A DNA stretch of 64,000 nt from Fibrobacter sp. UWB10. GTDB lineage: Bacteria; Fibrobacterota; Fibrobacteria; Fibrobacterales; Fibrobacteraceae. Below, one piece after another: positions 1-8,954 of the stretch. The stretch spans positions 1-64,000 of the forward strand of contig NZ_FXUE01000004.1 in the NCBI RefSeq assembly GCF_900182935.1. The letters run 5' to 3'. The translations under genes and the position numbers were made by a program. The notes beneath the pieces were generated by a model that searched no databases, had not been told where the DNA came from, and saw only the letters and a list, made by a program, of their open reading frames with translations. Positions within the stretch are counted from its first letter, which is position 1. The number at the start of each line of letters is the position of its first letter.

Positions 1-84
1 TTCCCTTTCCGAACACGGAAGTCAAGCCCCTCATCGCCGATGGTACCTGGCCTACGGGCCCGGGAGAGTAGGTCGCCGCTGGAT
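1..84 (+). rRNA. rrf: 5S ribosomal RNA, 3' part
   Basis: The first ~84 bases match the 3' two thirds of bacterial 5S rRNA: the GAACACGGAAGTCAAGCCC block, then the GATGGTACC loop E region and the GGGAGAGTAGGTCGCCGC helix. The 5' end lies outside the window. A strong terminator follows at once, so this is the last gene of an rRNA operon extending to the left. The exact 3' end is uncertain by a few bases. Confidence 0.93.
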
Positions 85-88
85 TCAC

Positions 89-128
89 GCCCCTTTCACT
101 GTAAACAGTGGAAGGGGCTTTTTGTTTT
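89..128 (+). terminator. Intrinsic terminator of the rRNA operon
   Basis: A 14-bp perfect stem (GCCCCTTTCACTGT at 89-102 pairing with 105-118) has a two-base loop and is followed by a T-rich tract. It closes the 5S transcript. Confidence 0.9.
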
Positions 129-152
129 TATACCGGATTACCCGCCCGCGTC

Positions 153-172
153 ATGCTGACGAAGGTCAGCAT
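153..172. repeat. Short palindromic intergenic element
   Basis: ATGCTGAC and GTCAGCAT form 8-bp perfect arms around a four-base GAAG loop. It lies between the rRNA terminator and the next gene and has no T-tract, so it is not an obvious terminator. The form resembles REP-like elements found between genes in many bacteria. No second copy was noticed here. Confidence 0.4.
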
Positions 173-338
173 CGGCTTCTCGTGCCAACGTAGGGTACTT
201 GCGGATTGTGCTTAACACAACGTTTTTCTGTTAAAAAGCGCATAATTATTCCGATTTGGAATAAAGAATATATTTTATAGATTGGAGTTGTTTGTGCGAG
301 AGAATGGAATAGTCTTTCGTAATTAAAGGAATGTGTTT

Positions 339-3300
339 ATGAAGCATTGGGTTTGGGTTGTTTGCTCTATCTTATTCTTGTCCGTCGTCGCGCACGCGAC
401 GCTTACGGTGCATATTCAGTCGCCGTGGCGTAACGATTCTTCGAAAGACGGCTATTTCTTGCATATTCTTGGCGGAGCAGGTGGCGGCTATAATCCTTCT
501 TTTGGTGCCGGTTCTTCGACAATTACTACGGATGAAGGCAACGGCTGGTTCAGCTATACCTGGAACAAGAATGTGTCCGATTTTCAGGACTGGGAATCCT
601 TTACGGTAAGCATTTATCCGAACACTGCTGACGGAAATTACAACAACAATAATGGCGAACAATGGAAGGAAGGCGGCGAATTCAAGATGGGTACGCTGTT
701 CGGCACCGATGTCGAAGTCTGGCTTTATACCGATCCGACCGACAAGAGTTATACCAAGTCGTTTGTGGCTCCGGGGTCCAAGATGGTGTGGTTTAAGAGC
801 CCCTGGGGTAACCGTGCGCTTCCGCAGATGATTTTCGGGACTGATTCCGTGATGATGCGATTTGCTTTTGATGATAAGTCGAGTTGCGGTTGGTTTTATG
901 GCGCGGTTTCGCCGGCGATGATTGCTCGCAACCCGCTGCAGTCCGCACACTTTATTCGCTTGAATACGCCTTATATGGCATACCCTGCCCAAGGGGTGGT
1001 GGAACTTGCTGCCTACTTCGACATGATGGATACGGTTTTTGTGGATGGTACGGCTGCGGACCTTACCATTGATTCCAAGATTGGTTCGCTTGGCGAGTGT
1101 TTTGATTCTACCCGCGTGCTGCATATTTACCACCCGTGGCGTACGAATTCCACGTTCAAGGACAGCACGGTCTACATTACTGTCGGAAACAACATCATCA
1201 ACAATCCTGTGGCAACCGAGAAGGATGTGTATCCGTATTGGTATCGCTATGAATTTGAGCCCGCGACAGTGAATTCGGCGAACTGGAGTTCTTTTATGGC
1301 GGTGTTCAATATTTACCGTCGTCAGAATGAGTGGCCGCAGGTAACGTATTTCCCTGAAAGCAAGCGTCCGCTGGCTTCGCAGTTGTTCCCGACTGGCGTT
1401 TACGAAACTTGGCTGTTCACGAATAGCAGTGGTGTGCTTGATCTTTCGTTTAGCCCGCTAGAACCGAAGACAATTCGCTTGATGAGCCCGTGGGACAATA
1501 TGTCTCCATCGATGATTGTGGCTGACGAATTGGTTCGCATGGGGCCGATTACGGCAAGTCCGTATGATTCGAGTCAGAGTGATACTTGTGGCTGGTACCA
1601 AGGCACGTATTACAAGCATACGGACGATTGGGGTGTTCAGTTCAGACAGTCCTTCGGTACTGATTTCTATAGCCTTGAGGGCCTGATGGGCGAAGGCAAG
1701 GAAGCTGGTACTCCGATTGCGCTTGATTCCATGGTGGCGCTCTATGACACGGTGTGGGTTTACCCGTATCCGCTTTCGAGCAGTGCGCCCAAGTTTAGCG
1801 AAACGTTCCCTGGCCGCTTGGGCATTTGCCCGACCATGAAGATTTCGGCGATGATTCTGGACTGGGCCGGCGAATCGTATAATGATGCAATTGATATTGA
1901 CTTTGGTGGAATTTACGGCGGTAACGAATATACGACGGTTCTTCATGGCGGTTCTGAATACAAGACTTGCGGTGGGCATGTGCTTGGCATGGTGCAGGAC
2001 ACCTTGAGTGAACTCGGGCTCCCGCTGCGTGTGGATTCGCTTGCATTCCCGTGGGAACAGTGCTCTGCTGGCCGCGAAATCGACAAGTGGTTTATTCCCG
2101 AGGTCTTGGCGACCGATCCTGCGACGGGCCGCGAATACACGAATGCGACCTGCCGCGACATTGACTTGGTGCTTGATGCCGAAGGATTCTGGCTGGCCGA
2201 CGTGACGGAATCTCCGAACGGCTGTAACGACCCTGTGAATCCAGGATTCTACCCGATTGATGATTTTGAATATCTGGATTCGGCCAAGACGATTAAGAAC
2301 CCGAAATTCGACTGGGATATTCAAGGCTGCAAGCACAACTACAGTTTCTCGATGAAGATCAATGCGCAGTTCAAGTACGTTCGCGGTCAGTATTTTGAAT
2401 TCCGCGGTGACGACGATGTGTGGGTGTTTATCAATAACCGCTTGGTCGTAGACATTGGCGGTTGCCATAGCCCTGTCGAAGGCGCAGTAGACTTGGATAC
2501 GCTCGGACTGACCGAGGGCAAAGAATATCCGTTCCAGATTTTCTTCTCGGAACGTAATGCGACCGGTTCGAATTTCAAGATGCGTACCTCGATTAACTTG
2601 CAGACGCAAAAGACTTATTTCCCGGTCGAAAAGAAAAATTCGAAGGGAATTATCGAGTACGAACTTTTGCAGTTGCTGGTCGATGAATCTTTAAGTTGCG
2701 ATGTGTCGAGCGTTTCGAAAATCGATACGACATACGCGCAGTCCGTATTCCGACTGGTGGGCGGTGGACTCCCTGCCGATGGCGTGCTGCTTGAACCGGG
2801 CCTAAATTACGGCGGTATTTTCATTAGCGAAAACATGGCTGGTTTCTCAATTGATACTTCGGCCTTTGTGAATTCGCGTACGCTTAGCCCGGGCCAGTAT
2901 GTGCTGATTTGCTATTTGGCTGCCGACCAGAGCCAGTATCAGATGATTCCGTTTACGGTGCCAGAATATCCGCTTCCGGACATTGCGTTTGTGGATGTGT
3001 TCCATGTGACCGATTCGTTGGTGTTCGATCCGAAGGGCTATACGCTTCGTGGAACTTTGCTTGGACTTGACGACGGCAAGAATGATACGTTGCTTGCGCA
3101 TGTGACTTACCCTGATACAGTGCCGCTTAAGATTGTGTTGCTGTACGGAACGACGCCGTGCGGCGAAATGCTTGCTAGCACGAATGTCAACTGTGTCGCG
3201 ACTTTGAACGTGAAGACGAAATATCCGCTCAGTTTCTTGGATGCGAATAACCAGCGCGTTACAACGATTACGACTGATTCTACGGGCTACGCGAGCTTCT

Positions 3301-4625
3301 ACGTAGTGGGTGATTCTGCTACGGTCAATGCCTTCTTTACGATTGAAGGCGAAGGCGTTGCAAATAGGATTCATTGGACTGATATTCATTTCAAGGAACC
3401 GCCGGTGCCGTTTGCAATGAAGGCATCTATGTTCGATGTGAATGGCGATGGCATTCCGGATAGTCTTTCGATTCCGTTTAGCAAGGCGTTTGACAAGGTT
3501 GTACCCGATACGATTTCGTGGGCATTTGGCGGGACTCAGTTCCACACGACTGCGGGACAAGATAATATTTGGCCGCTTGTAGAACAGGAATCTATAATCA
3601 CCCTGTTTAATCCTGATGGACTTCGCGAAGATGTATTCACGGGTGTATCTGACCAGATTTATTCGGGCTCGCTTTTGTACCATTACACGTACACTGACGA
3701 CGACTCTTTCGAAGAAGTCAAGCTTTCAATGAACACCTCGATTGAAGACCATGTGGCTCCCATTATTTTGAGTGCCACGATTGAGCCGAAGTCAGAGGAC
3801 ATTAGCGTTGTGACGATTAATTTGAGCGAAGGCACCGATGATAAAACATTTGATGCAAAGACGGCTTTTGTGTTCTATCGTGATTCTGTGAACTTTATGG
3901 ATTCGCTAACTATTTCGACGTATATCAAGAATTCACAGGGAAATGTGTATAATTTGTACTTCCATCGTACGGCGCAAACAACGCTTCCTGAAGTGGGTGA
4001 CTATGTAAAGCTGATGCCTGGTGAACTCAAGGACCGTAGTGGCAATGCGGCTCATGCGAACAATCCGAAGGTTCGCATTGTGGGTGAACAGCGTACTGAA
4101 ATTAAGGCTCCTGGTGTAGTGACTATTTCGGGCGATGTCGAGAAATGGCCTTATAAGGATCCGATTGTGCCTGTGGTGGTGCCGTCGAACAAGGGCGTCA
4201 AGGAAATTATCGACAGCATTGGCAAACCTGGATTGTTGTTGAACTTTAATCTCGGTGAACTTGCGACATCGGCCATTATGAATTTGCCGAGCGATGCGAA
4301 TAAGGATTCCGCTCTTGCTCTCATCAAGATTAACTGGGAAAACTATTACTTCTCGCATTTGGGCGATTTCGTAAGCAAGGTTACGGGAACTGTTGCCTGT
4401 AACGATGCGAAGGTATTCTACAATGCTGAATCTCCAGAAAAGTCGAATTGCTACGACAATCCTGGCAACCTGTTCTTTGAATGGAATGCCCGCAGCGACA
4501 AGGGCCGCGTCGTTGGCACGGGAGCCTATATTGCGAAGATGAAGGTGAAAATCAAGAACGGCAAGGAAAAGGCTGGCAGCAGTGATGATACCTTTACAAT
4601 CGGTATCCGCCGCAGCAAAAAGTAA
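339..4625 (+). CDS. Secreted fibro-slime domain protein (very large)
   Basis: The product is a 1428-residue exported protein. An N-terminal signal peptide ends near HA/T. Several Trp/Cys-rich repeated modules fill residues 20-490 (recurring 'SPW-N' and 'CGWF/Y' motifs). A fibro-slime (PA14-like) domain lies at about 600-760, with the diagnostic 'GDDDVWVFINN' and 'DIGG-H' motifs. The C-terminus resembles the FlgD/sorting-type Ig fold ('W-A-S-KG--V-TGAYI'). The fibro-slime family is known from Fibrobacter and slime moulds and is linked to carbohydrate binding or adhesion; adhesion here is inference. ATG at 339 is preferred over GTG at 333 because AAAGGA at 325-330 gives an 8-base spacing. A likely -10 (TATATT) is at 269-274. 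It converges on the next gene with 7 bases between stop codons. Confidence 0.85.
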   Translation: MKHWVWVVCSILFLSVVAHATLTVHIQSPWRNDSSKDGYFLHILGGAGGGYNPSFGAGSSTITTDEGNGWFSYTWNKNVSDFQDWESFTVSIYPNTADGNYNNNNGEQWKEGGEFKMGTLFGTDVEVWLYTDPTDKSYTKSFVAPGSKMVWFKSPWGNRALPQMIFGTDSVMMRFAFDDKSSCGWFYGAVSPAMIARNPLQSAHFIRLNTPYMAYPAQGVVELAAYFDMMDTVFVDGTAADLTIDSKIGSLGECFDSTRVLHIYHPWRTNSTFKDSTVYITVGNNIINNPVATEKDVYPYWYRYEFEPATVNSANWSSFMAVFNIYRRQNEWPQVTYFPESKRPLASQLFPTGVYETWLFTNSSGVLDLSFSPLEPKTIRLMSPWDNMSPSMIVADELVRMGPITASPYDSSQSDTCGWYQGTYYKHTDDWGVQFRQSFGTDFYSLEGLMGEGKEAGTPIALDSMVALYDTVWVYPYPLSSSAPKFSETFPGRLGICPTMKISAMILDWAGESYNDAIDIDFGGIYGGNEYTTVLHGGSEYKTCGGHVLGMVQDTLSELGLPLRVDSLAFPWEQCSAGREIDKWFIPEVLATDPATGREYTNATCRDIDLVLDAEGFWLADVTESPNGCNDPVNPGFYPIDDFEYLDSAKTIKNPKFDWDIQGCKHNYSFSMKINAQFKYVRGQYFEFRGDDDVWVFINNRLVVDIGGCHSPVEGAVDLDTLGLTEGKEYPFQIFFSERNATGSNFKMRTSINLQTQKTYFPVEKKNSKGIIEYELLQLLVDESLSCDVSSVSKIDTTYAQSVFRLVGGGLPADGVLLEPGLNYGGIFISENMAGFSIDTSAFVNSRTLSPGQYVLICYLAADQSQYQMIPFTVPEYPLPDIAFVDVFHVTDSLVFDPKGYTLRGTLLGLDDGKNDTLLAHVTYPDTVPLKIVLLYGTTPCGEMLASTNVNCVATLNVKTKYPLSFLDANNQRVTTITTDSTGYASFYVVGDSATVNAFFTIEGEGVANRIHWTDIHFKEPPVPFAMKASMFDVNGDGIPDSLSIPFSKAFDKVVPDTISWAFGGTQFHTTAGQDNIWPLVEQESIITLFNPDGLREDVFTGVSDQIYSGSLLYHYTYTDDDSFEEVKLSMNTSIEDHVAPIILSATIEPKSEDISVVTINLSEGTDDKTFDAKTAFVFYRDSVNFMDSLTISTYIKNSQGNVYNLYFHRTAQTTLPEVGDYVKLMPGELKDRSGNAAHANNPKVRIVGEQRTEIKAPGVVTISGDVEKWPYKDPIVPVVVPSNKGVKEIIDSIGKPGLLLNFNLGELATSAIMNLPSDANKDSALALIKINWENYYFSHLGDFVSKVTGTVACNDAKVFYNAESPEKSNCYDNPGNLFFEWNARSDKGRVVGTGAYIAKMKVKIKNGKEKAGSSDDTFTIGIRRSKK

Positions 4626-4632
4626 GCCTTAA

Positions 4633-6096
4633 TTACTTGGTCGGGGCGTTGAATAGCTCGAGGGTTTCCTTGAGCTTAGTCGCAACGCCGTTGATTTTGT
4701 TGAAAGTCTCGCTCAGTTCAGTCTGGAACTTATCGAAAATTTCGAGATTGCAGAACAAGTCATTGCGGTATGTCTTGTTTGACTGGTAAAGATCGCGCAG
4801 CGAGCGCAGAATCTTTGCCTGCTGTTCCATTTGAGATTGTGCCTCTTTTTGGCAAGCTTCAAGGTTAGCGCGCTTTTTCTTAGCGACTTCGGGGTCGTTT
4901 TCGCGAAGAATGTAAGTCGGGAGCGTTGCAAAGTCTTCGAATTTTTCCGGAATGCTGTTGCCGTTTCTAGAATTGTTGTTGCGAAGGCCCACGCCCTTGA
5001 TGGCGGAGTCGATAGAAATGGTGCAGCTTGAAGTTCCGTGGTAATTGCAACGCACGTGTTTTTCGACTCTGCGAAGCTCATTGTACGGGTTGAAATCTTC
5101 GTTGGTTTCAACGTATTGCAACGGTACATACAGCGGGGTCTGTTCGCCTGCAACTGTAATACGGTAGCAAATGCATTGCTCTCCGTTGAATTCCTTGGTT
5201 TCGTACAAATTGTTAGAACTGTGCATCATGGCCTTCACTCTGCGGTAAAGGGAGTCTGCATCGTAAGCTTTTTCGACAACGCCAGCGAGGTCTTTGAACA
5301 AGACCGATTTGACAATGTTGTTGAAGTTGTCCATGATGACACTGTTCGAAGTGGATCTGCCCCAAATCGATGTGCCAAGGAACAAGGCGTCGGAGAAGGT
5401 GGTTTCCTTGCGTCCGTTAAAGAAGGCAATAGTGCGGACAATGTTTGCAAGCGAGAGCCACTTGCTTATGGGAACGTAAATAGCGTTTTCAATGCAAAGT
5501 TCGGAAAGCTTTCCGATAATAGTCATGGTGTCCGGAGACAAGACGACTTTCTTGATTTCTTCGCTCCACTGCTTTTTTTCTTCTTCGGAAATAGTGTATT
5601 CTTCGGGAACCTTGAAACTGCTGTTCAGACTATGGTTCTGCAGAAGCATGCACAGCGAATCCGAAGAAAGATTGTCGGGCATGTAAATCGTGAGCGTAAT
5701 ATCGTCTGCGATGTCGGCGCGGCCCATGGCGTTCTCGGGGCGTACATCGCTGCTGAGAATGAGCATGGAATTGTCCCTGTTTTGCAGGGCGCTCCGCACA
5801 CTGTTTTTCGTGATGTCGTCAATCGGATTGAAGTCCTTGAACCAGATGAGGTCATAATCGTCGAACGATGCCGGAAGATTTTGCGGCCGGTTGTCGATTT
5901 TGAGGACGTTCGTTTTTTTGAAAGCCGAAAGCAGGCGGTTCACCATGAAGTTCTTGCCCGAACCAGAACGACCGTACAGGTAGAACGATTCGTTGTTGAT
6001 GGCGGCGAGGAATCCGAGTTGGAGCCGATCTTGTCTTTCAGGAAATTCCTGGCAAAGAGCTTGCATCAAGTTCTGGATACGGTTTGTGAGCGTCAT
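4633..6096 (-). CDS. RavA/MoxR-like AAA+ ATPase with degenerate nucleotide motifs
   Basis: The 487-residue product starts like RavA/MoxR ATPases: an 'ERQDRLQLGFLAAINNESF' segment leads into a P-loop 'GRSGSGKN' at 42-49. Two features depart from the family. The P-loop ends in Asn instead of Ser/Thr, and the Walker B region reads 'DLIWFKDF' without the usual acidic DE pair. A sensor-like strand 'LILSSDVRPEN' follows. The last ~110 residues are charged and probably coiled coil. The start at 6096 has a purine-rich AAGAAGGAAG ribosome site just upstream; the longer reading frame would run into the neighbouring lpxK. RavA normally works with a VWA partner, but none is adjacent. It may be a structural or regulatory ATPase relative; the function is unknown. 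Confidence 0.7.
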   Translation of the reverse strand: MTLTNRIQNLMQALCQEFPERQDRLQLGFLAAINNESFYLYGRSGSGKNFMVNRLLSAFKKTNVLKIDNRPQNLPASFDDYDLIWFKDFNPIDDITKNSVRSALQNRDNSMLILSSDVRPENAMGRADIADDITLTIYMPDNLSSDSLCMLLQNHSLNSSFKVPEEYTISEEEKKQWSEEIKKVVLSPDTMTIIGKLSELCIENAIYVPISKWLSLANIVRTIAFFNGRKETTFSDALFLGTSIWGRSTSNSVIMDNFNNIVKSVLFKDLAGVVEKAYDADSLYRRVKAMMHSSNNLYETKEFNGEQCICYRITVAGEQTPLYVPLQYVETNEDFNPYNELRRVEKHVRCNYHGTSSCTISIDSAIKGVGLRNNNSRNGNSIPEKFEDFATLPTYILRENDPEVAKKKRANLEACQKEAQSQMEQQAKILRSLRDLYQSNKTYRNDLFCNLEIFDKFQTELSETFNKINGVATKLKETLELFNAPTK

Positions 6097-6160
6097 GATT
6101 TCTTCCTTCTTTCTCTGAAATATAAAAACTAGGGAAGAAATTTGAAAGGGGTAGACGGGC

Positions 6161-7051
6161 TTAGAGCAGAATTTGGGTGGCTTCGGGAGAAATTTCTGTT
6201 GTCTGCGATGCAACGAAAATTAGCGAATTTACATTTTTTTGAATAAATTCGGCGGGGAGCCTAGCGGCGTCTTTTTCAGAAATCACAAAGGCGTCTTGTG
6301 GGTTCTTTTGAAGGATTTGTTCGAATTGGGCGGCAAACGATTTGCTGTGATCTTTAAAGAAGAACTGGCGTTCGATTTCGATTCCGAAATTTTGAAGGTC
6401 TTTGCAGAAGCGTTCAGGGTTGCCGAGACCGCATGCAACGTTTGCTTTTTTGTGGTTGAATTTTTCGCCGGTGGCGTAGTGCAATACTTTATCTACAACA
6501 AATTTTACGGCCGGATTTCCGCCGTCACACCTTAGTATGCGGACCATAGGAGAATCTAGGTCGTGGTCTTTCGCAAGGCTGCGCATTTTACCGTAGGGCC
6601 AGAGTTCCGAAATCTTTGTGGGTAGGGGTTCCCACTGCAAGAGAATGGTGATGGCTCCGACCAAACGGCTGTCTTCGAATCCGTCGTCACAGACAATGCA
6701 ATCGAACTTTTGCGAACGGTCGAGCTCATGTGCCAAGCGGTAGCGGTTGCGGGTTGCGAAAACTTGGATGCGCGCGTTGTCTGCAAATTTTTGACGGAGC
6801 ATGGAGACCTCGTCGAAGGCGTATTCGTGGGCGAGGAGTGCCACCGTTTTGCCTTGGGCGGCCAGGTGATTGCAAAGCCAGATGCTGAAAGGCGTCTTAC
6901 CTGCACCACCGGTGCGAAAGCTCCCGACGACAATCAGCTTAGAATGCTGGAGAGGAGCGCCCGGCCTAAGGCAGAGCGCATGATGCAACAGGTATGCGGC
7001 ACGATAGCAGAGAGCTAGAAAAAGACGAAGCATTTCATTCTTCTTGCTCAA
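6161..7051 (-). CDS. lpxK: Tetraacyldisaccharide 4'-kinase LpxK
   Basis: LpxK phosphorylates the 4' position of the lipid A disaccharide at the inner membrane. The 296-residue protein (family members are usually a little longer) has an N-terminal hydrophobic segment at 8-30. It has an atypical P-loop 'GGAGKTP' at 48-54 in the expected 'GG-GKTP' form, a 'DDGFED' motif near 121 (family: DDG-QH), and a 'CGLGNPERF' segment (family: 'GIANPERF'). It sits 38 bases downstream of aroC on the same strand, so the two are probably co-transcribed. Other raetz-pathway genes are not adjacent; lpxA is at 43136. Confidence 0.9.
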   Translation of the reverse strand: MSKKNEMLRLFLALCYRAAYLLHHALCLRPGAPLQHSKLIVVGSFRTGGAGKTPFSIWLCNHLAAQGKTVALLAHEYAFDEVSMLRQKFADNARIQVFATRNRYRLAHELDRSQKFDCIVCDDGFEDSRLVGAITILLQWEPLPTKISELWPYGKMRSLAKDHDLDSPMVRILRCDGGNPAVKFVVDKVLHYATGEKFNHKKANVACGLGNPERFCKDLQNFGIEIERQFFFKDHSKSFAAQFEQILQKNPQDAFVISEKDAARLPAEFIQKNVNSLIFVASQTTEISPEATQILL

Positions 7052-7089
7052 ACCTCATACCTCAAAGCGGCAACGCCGCGACCTCGTTC

Positions 7090-8172
7090 CTACAAGCAAT
7101 TTCTCTTTTGCAGCAAGAACAAGTCTGCGAGCACGAGGGCTGCCATGCTTTCGACAATCACCGGCGCACGGACTGCAACGCACGGGTCGTGGCGACCGCG
7201 GGCGGCAAGCGTTCCGTTTTCGCCACCGCGGCCAGCAGTCTTTTGTTCCTGCGAGATTGTGGCGGTCGGCTTGAATGCCATACGGCAGTAAATGGGTTCG
7301 CCGTTGCTGATTCCGCCGAGGGAACCGCCCGCATTGTTGGTGCGGGTGTGGTAGGCGTGGCCATCAAAGTAAAGTTCATCGTTGTGCTTGCTGCCGTGCA
7401 TGCGGGCCGAGGCGAAACCGCTTCCGATTTCAAAACCCTTGCAGGCGGGGATCGACAGCATTGCCTGGGCGAGTAACGCGTCCAGGCGGTCGAACACCGG
7501 TTCGCCCAGCGCCACCGGCGGATTCTTGACCAAGAGGCATACGGTGCCGCCAATGCTGTCTCCGTTTGCGCGGGCATCGAGCACGGCTTGTTCCATCTTG
7601 GCGCTTGCGTCCAGGTCGGGACAACGCACGGGCGAAGCTTCAATCTGTTCGAGCGTGAGTTTGTTCAGGTCTAGGGGACCGCAATCGACTTCGCCAATGG
7701 AATTCACCCAGGCGATGATTTCAGTGTTGTTGACCTGCTTCAAAAGTTTCTTGGCGACTGCACCTGCGGCAACACGCCCGATGGTTTCGCGGGCAGAGCT
7801 GCGTCCACCGCCGCGGTAGTCCCTGAACCCGTACTTGAGGTCGTAGCACAGGTCGGCATGACCCGGGCGGTACCATTTCTGGATTTCGGCGTAGTCGTGA
7901 CTGCGCTGGTCTTCGTTAAAGACGGCGAAAGAAATCGGGGTTCCGGTGGTTTTGCCTTCGAAAACGCCCGAAAGGATCTTAACCTGGTCCTTTTCGTCGC
8001 GGGCAGTGGTCATTTTGCCCTGCCCGGGGCGGCGGCGGTTAAGTTCCGCCTGGATTTCATTTTCGGAGATTTCGAGGCCTGCGGGGCAGCCATCCAGGAC
8101 CGAACCGACGGCCGGACCATGGGATTCGCCCCAGGTTGTAACGCTAAAAATTTTGCCAAAAGTGCTTGCCAT
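7090..8172 (-). CDS. aroC: Chorismate synthase
   Basis: AroC converts 5-enolpyruvylshikimate-3-phosphate to chorismate, the last common step of aromatic amino acid synthesis, using reduced FMN. The 360-residue length is typical. Visible signatures are 'WGESHGPAVG' at 14-23, 'RRPGQGKMTTARDEKDQV' near 47-65, 'GRSSARETIGRVAAGAVAKK' near 121-140, and the C-terminal 'AFKPTATIS' and 'GRHDPCVAVRAPVI' blocks. The gene starts the aroC-lpxK unit. Its start codon is only 7 bases after a perfect TATATT hexamer, which suggests a leaderless mRNA. Confidence 0.97.
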   Translation of the reverse strand: MASTFGKIFSVTTWGESHGPAVGSVLDGCPAGLEISENEIQAELNRRRPGQGKMTTARDEKDQVKILSGVFEGKTTGTPISFAVFNEDQRSHDYAEIQKWYRPGHADLCYDLKYGFRDYRGGGRSSARETIGRVAAGAVAKKLLKQVNNTEIIAWVNSIGEVDCGPLDLNKLTLEQIEASPVRCPDLDASAKMEQAVLDARANGDSIGGTVCLLVKNPPVALGEPVFDRLDALLAQAMLSIPACKGFEIGSGFASARMHGSKHNDELYFDGHAYHTRTNNAGGSLGGISNGEPIYCRMAFKPTATISQEQKTAGRGGENGTLAARGRHDPCVAVRAPVIVESMAALVLADLFLLQKRNCL

Positions 8173-8179
8173 GAGTCAA

Positions 8180-8185
8180 AATATA
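8180..8185 (-). promoter_or_regulatory. Putative -10 box of aroC (leaderless)
   Basis: On the minus strand TATATT ends 7 bases before the aroC ATG. With the usual 6-7 base distance to the transcription start, the mRNA would begin at or next to the A of the start codon. No convincing -35 was seen. Confidence 0.6.
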
Positions 8186-8277
8186 GATAATCGGCGTTTT
8201 TTCTAAGAAAATATCAGATAAGGACTTACCAACATGGCAAAGTTTACTATCTTTTACAAAGATTCTAGGAGAATCCT

Positions 8278-8865
8278 GTGAAACACTTTGGATTTATTAT
8301 AACGATTTTGACCCTGCTGCTTTCTCTGGAAGCGGCCGCCCAACGTTATAATGACTTTGCGGGTATTCCCTTTGGTGCCACCCGTGAGACCGTTATCGAA
8401 GAGGTGATGAAGCTCGGTTACGAGCCGTATGGTCAAAGTGGCGAAGGCGAACGTGTCGTCATTCCGGTATTTATGTTCGGTGAACTGCCGGTCCAGGTTG
8501 ACTTTATTTTTAACAAGAACGACAAGTTCTACTCTTTTGAAATTCGTACCGGTCGTGTCGAACGCGCCCGTTTGAATAAGTCTTTTGAAGCTGTAGCTTA
8601 CATGTCTGAACAGTTTACGCTCAAGTACGGCAAGCCCTCGGGCAACCCGGCGATTGACGAAACTTCGGCCCTGAAGGAAAGCATTTTGAACCTGTACCAG
8701 CAGTGGTTCTCGCAGAAGGTGTTGAATATTTACACCGGACTGGTGCAGAAGGAAGGCCGCTACTTTGCAGTAGGTGCCGTAACGCACCGCAAGCTTGCAA
8801 CCGAAAAGCGTTCGGGTTCGAGCCGTTCCTCGGAACGTGCCGCCTCCACAAAACCGGTATTCTAG
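8278..8865 (+). CDS. Conserved exported protein of unknown function
   Basis: The product is 195 residues and starts at a GTG. AGGAG at 8267-8271 with a 6-base spacing supports that start. A clear signal peptide (MKHFGFIITILTLLLSLEAAAQ) indicates export to the periplasm. The mature part begins with 'YNDFAGIPFGATRETVIEEVMKLGYEP', a layout common in small periplasmic proteins where a short amphipathic helix follows a 'G-PFG-s-eeV' motif. The tail is basic and Ser-rich. It is a single-gene transcript with its own terminator and stands divergent from aroC. I do not recognise the family. Confidence 0.75.
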   Translation: MKHFGFIITILTLLLSLEAAAQRYNDFAGIPFGATRETVIEEVMKLGYEPYGQSGEGERVVIPVFMFGELPVQVDFIFNKNDKFYSFEIRTGRVERARLNKSFEAVAYMSEQFTLKYGKPSGNPAIDETSALKESILNLYQQWFSQKVLNIYTGLVQKEGRYFAVGAVTHRKLATEKRSGSSRSSERAASTKPVF

Positions 8866-8893
8866 TTTATCTGTAATACGGATTGAAAAGTTT

Positions 8894-8923
8894 AAAAGCC
8901 GACGAACTTCGCCGGCTTTTATC
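8894..8923 (+). terminator. Intrinsic terminator
   Basis: AAAAGCCG (8894-8901) pairs with CGGCTTTT (8913-8920). The arms end in A and T runs, so it can stop the exported-protein transcript and may also act on ktrA from the other side. Confidence 0.75.
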
Positions 8924-8954
8924 ATATTTGGCCTTCGGGACCAGCCCGTTTGGG

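Noticed and set aside
4633-6213. Longer start of the ATPase gene at 6213
   Set aside because: It would run 53 bases into lpxK. The ATG at 6096 has a purine-rich ribosome site and leaves a 64-base gap.
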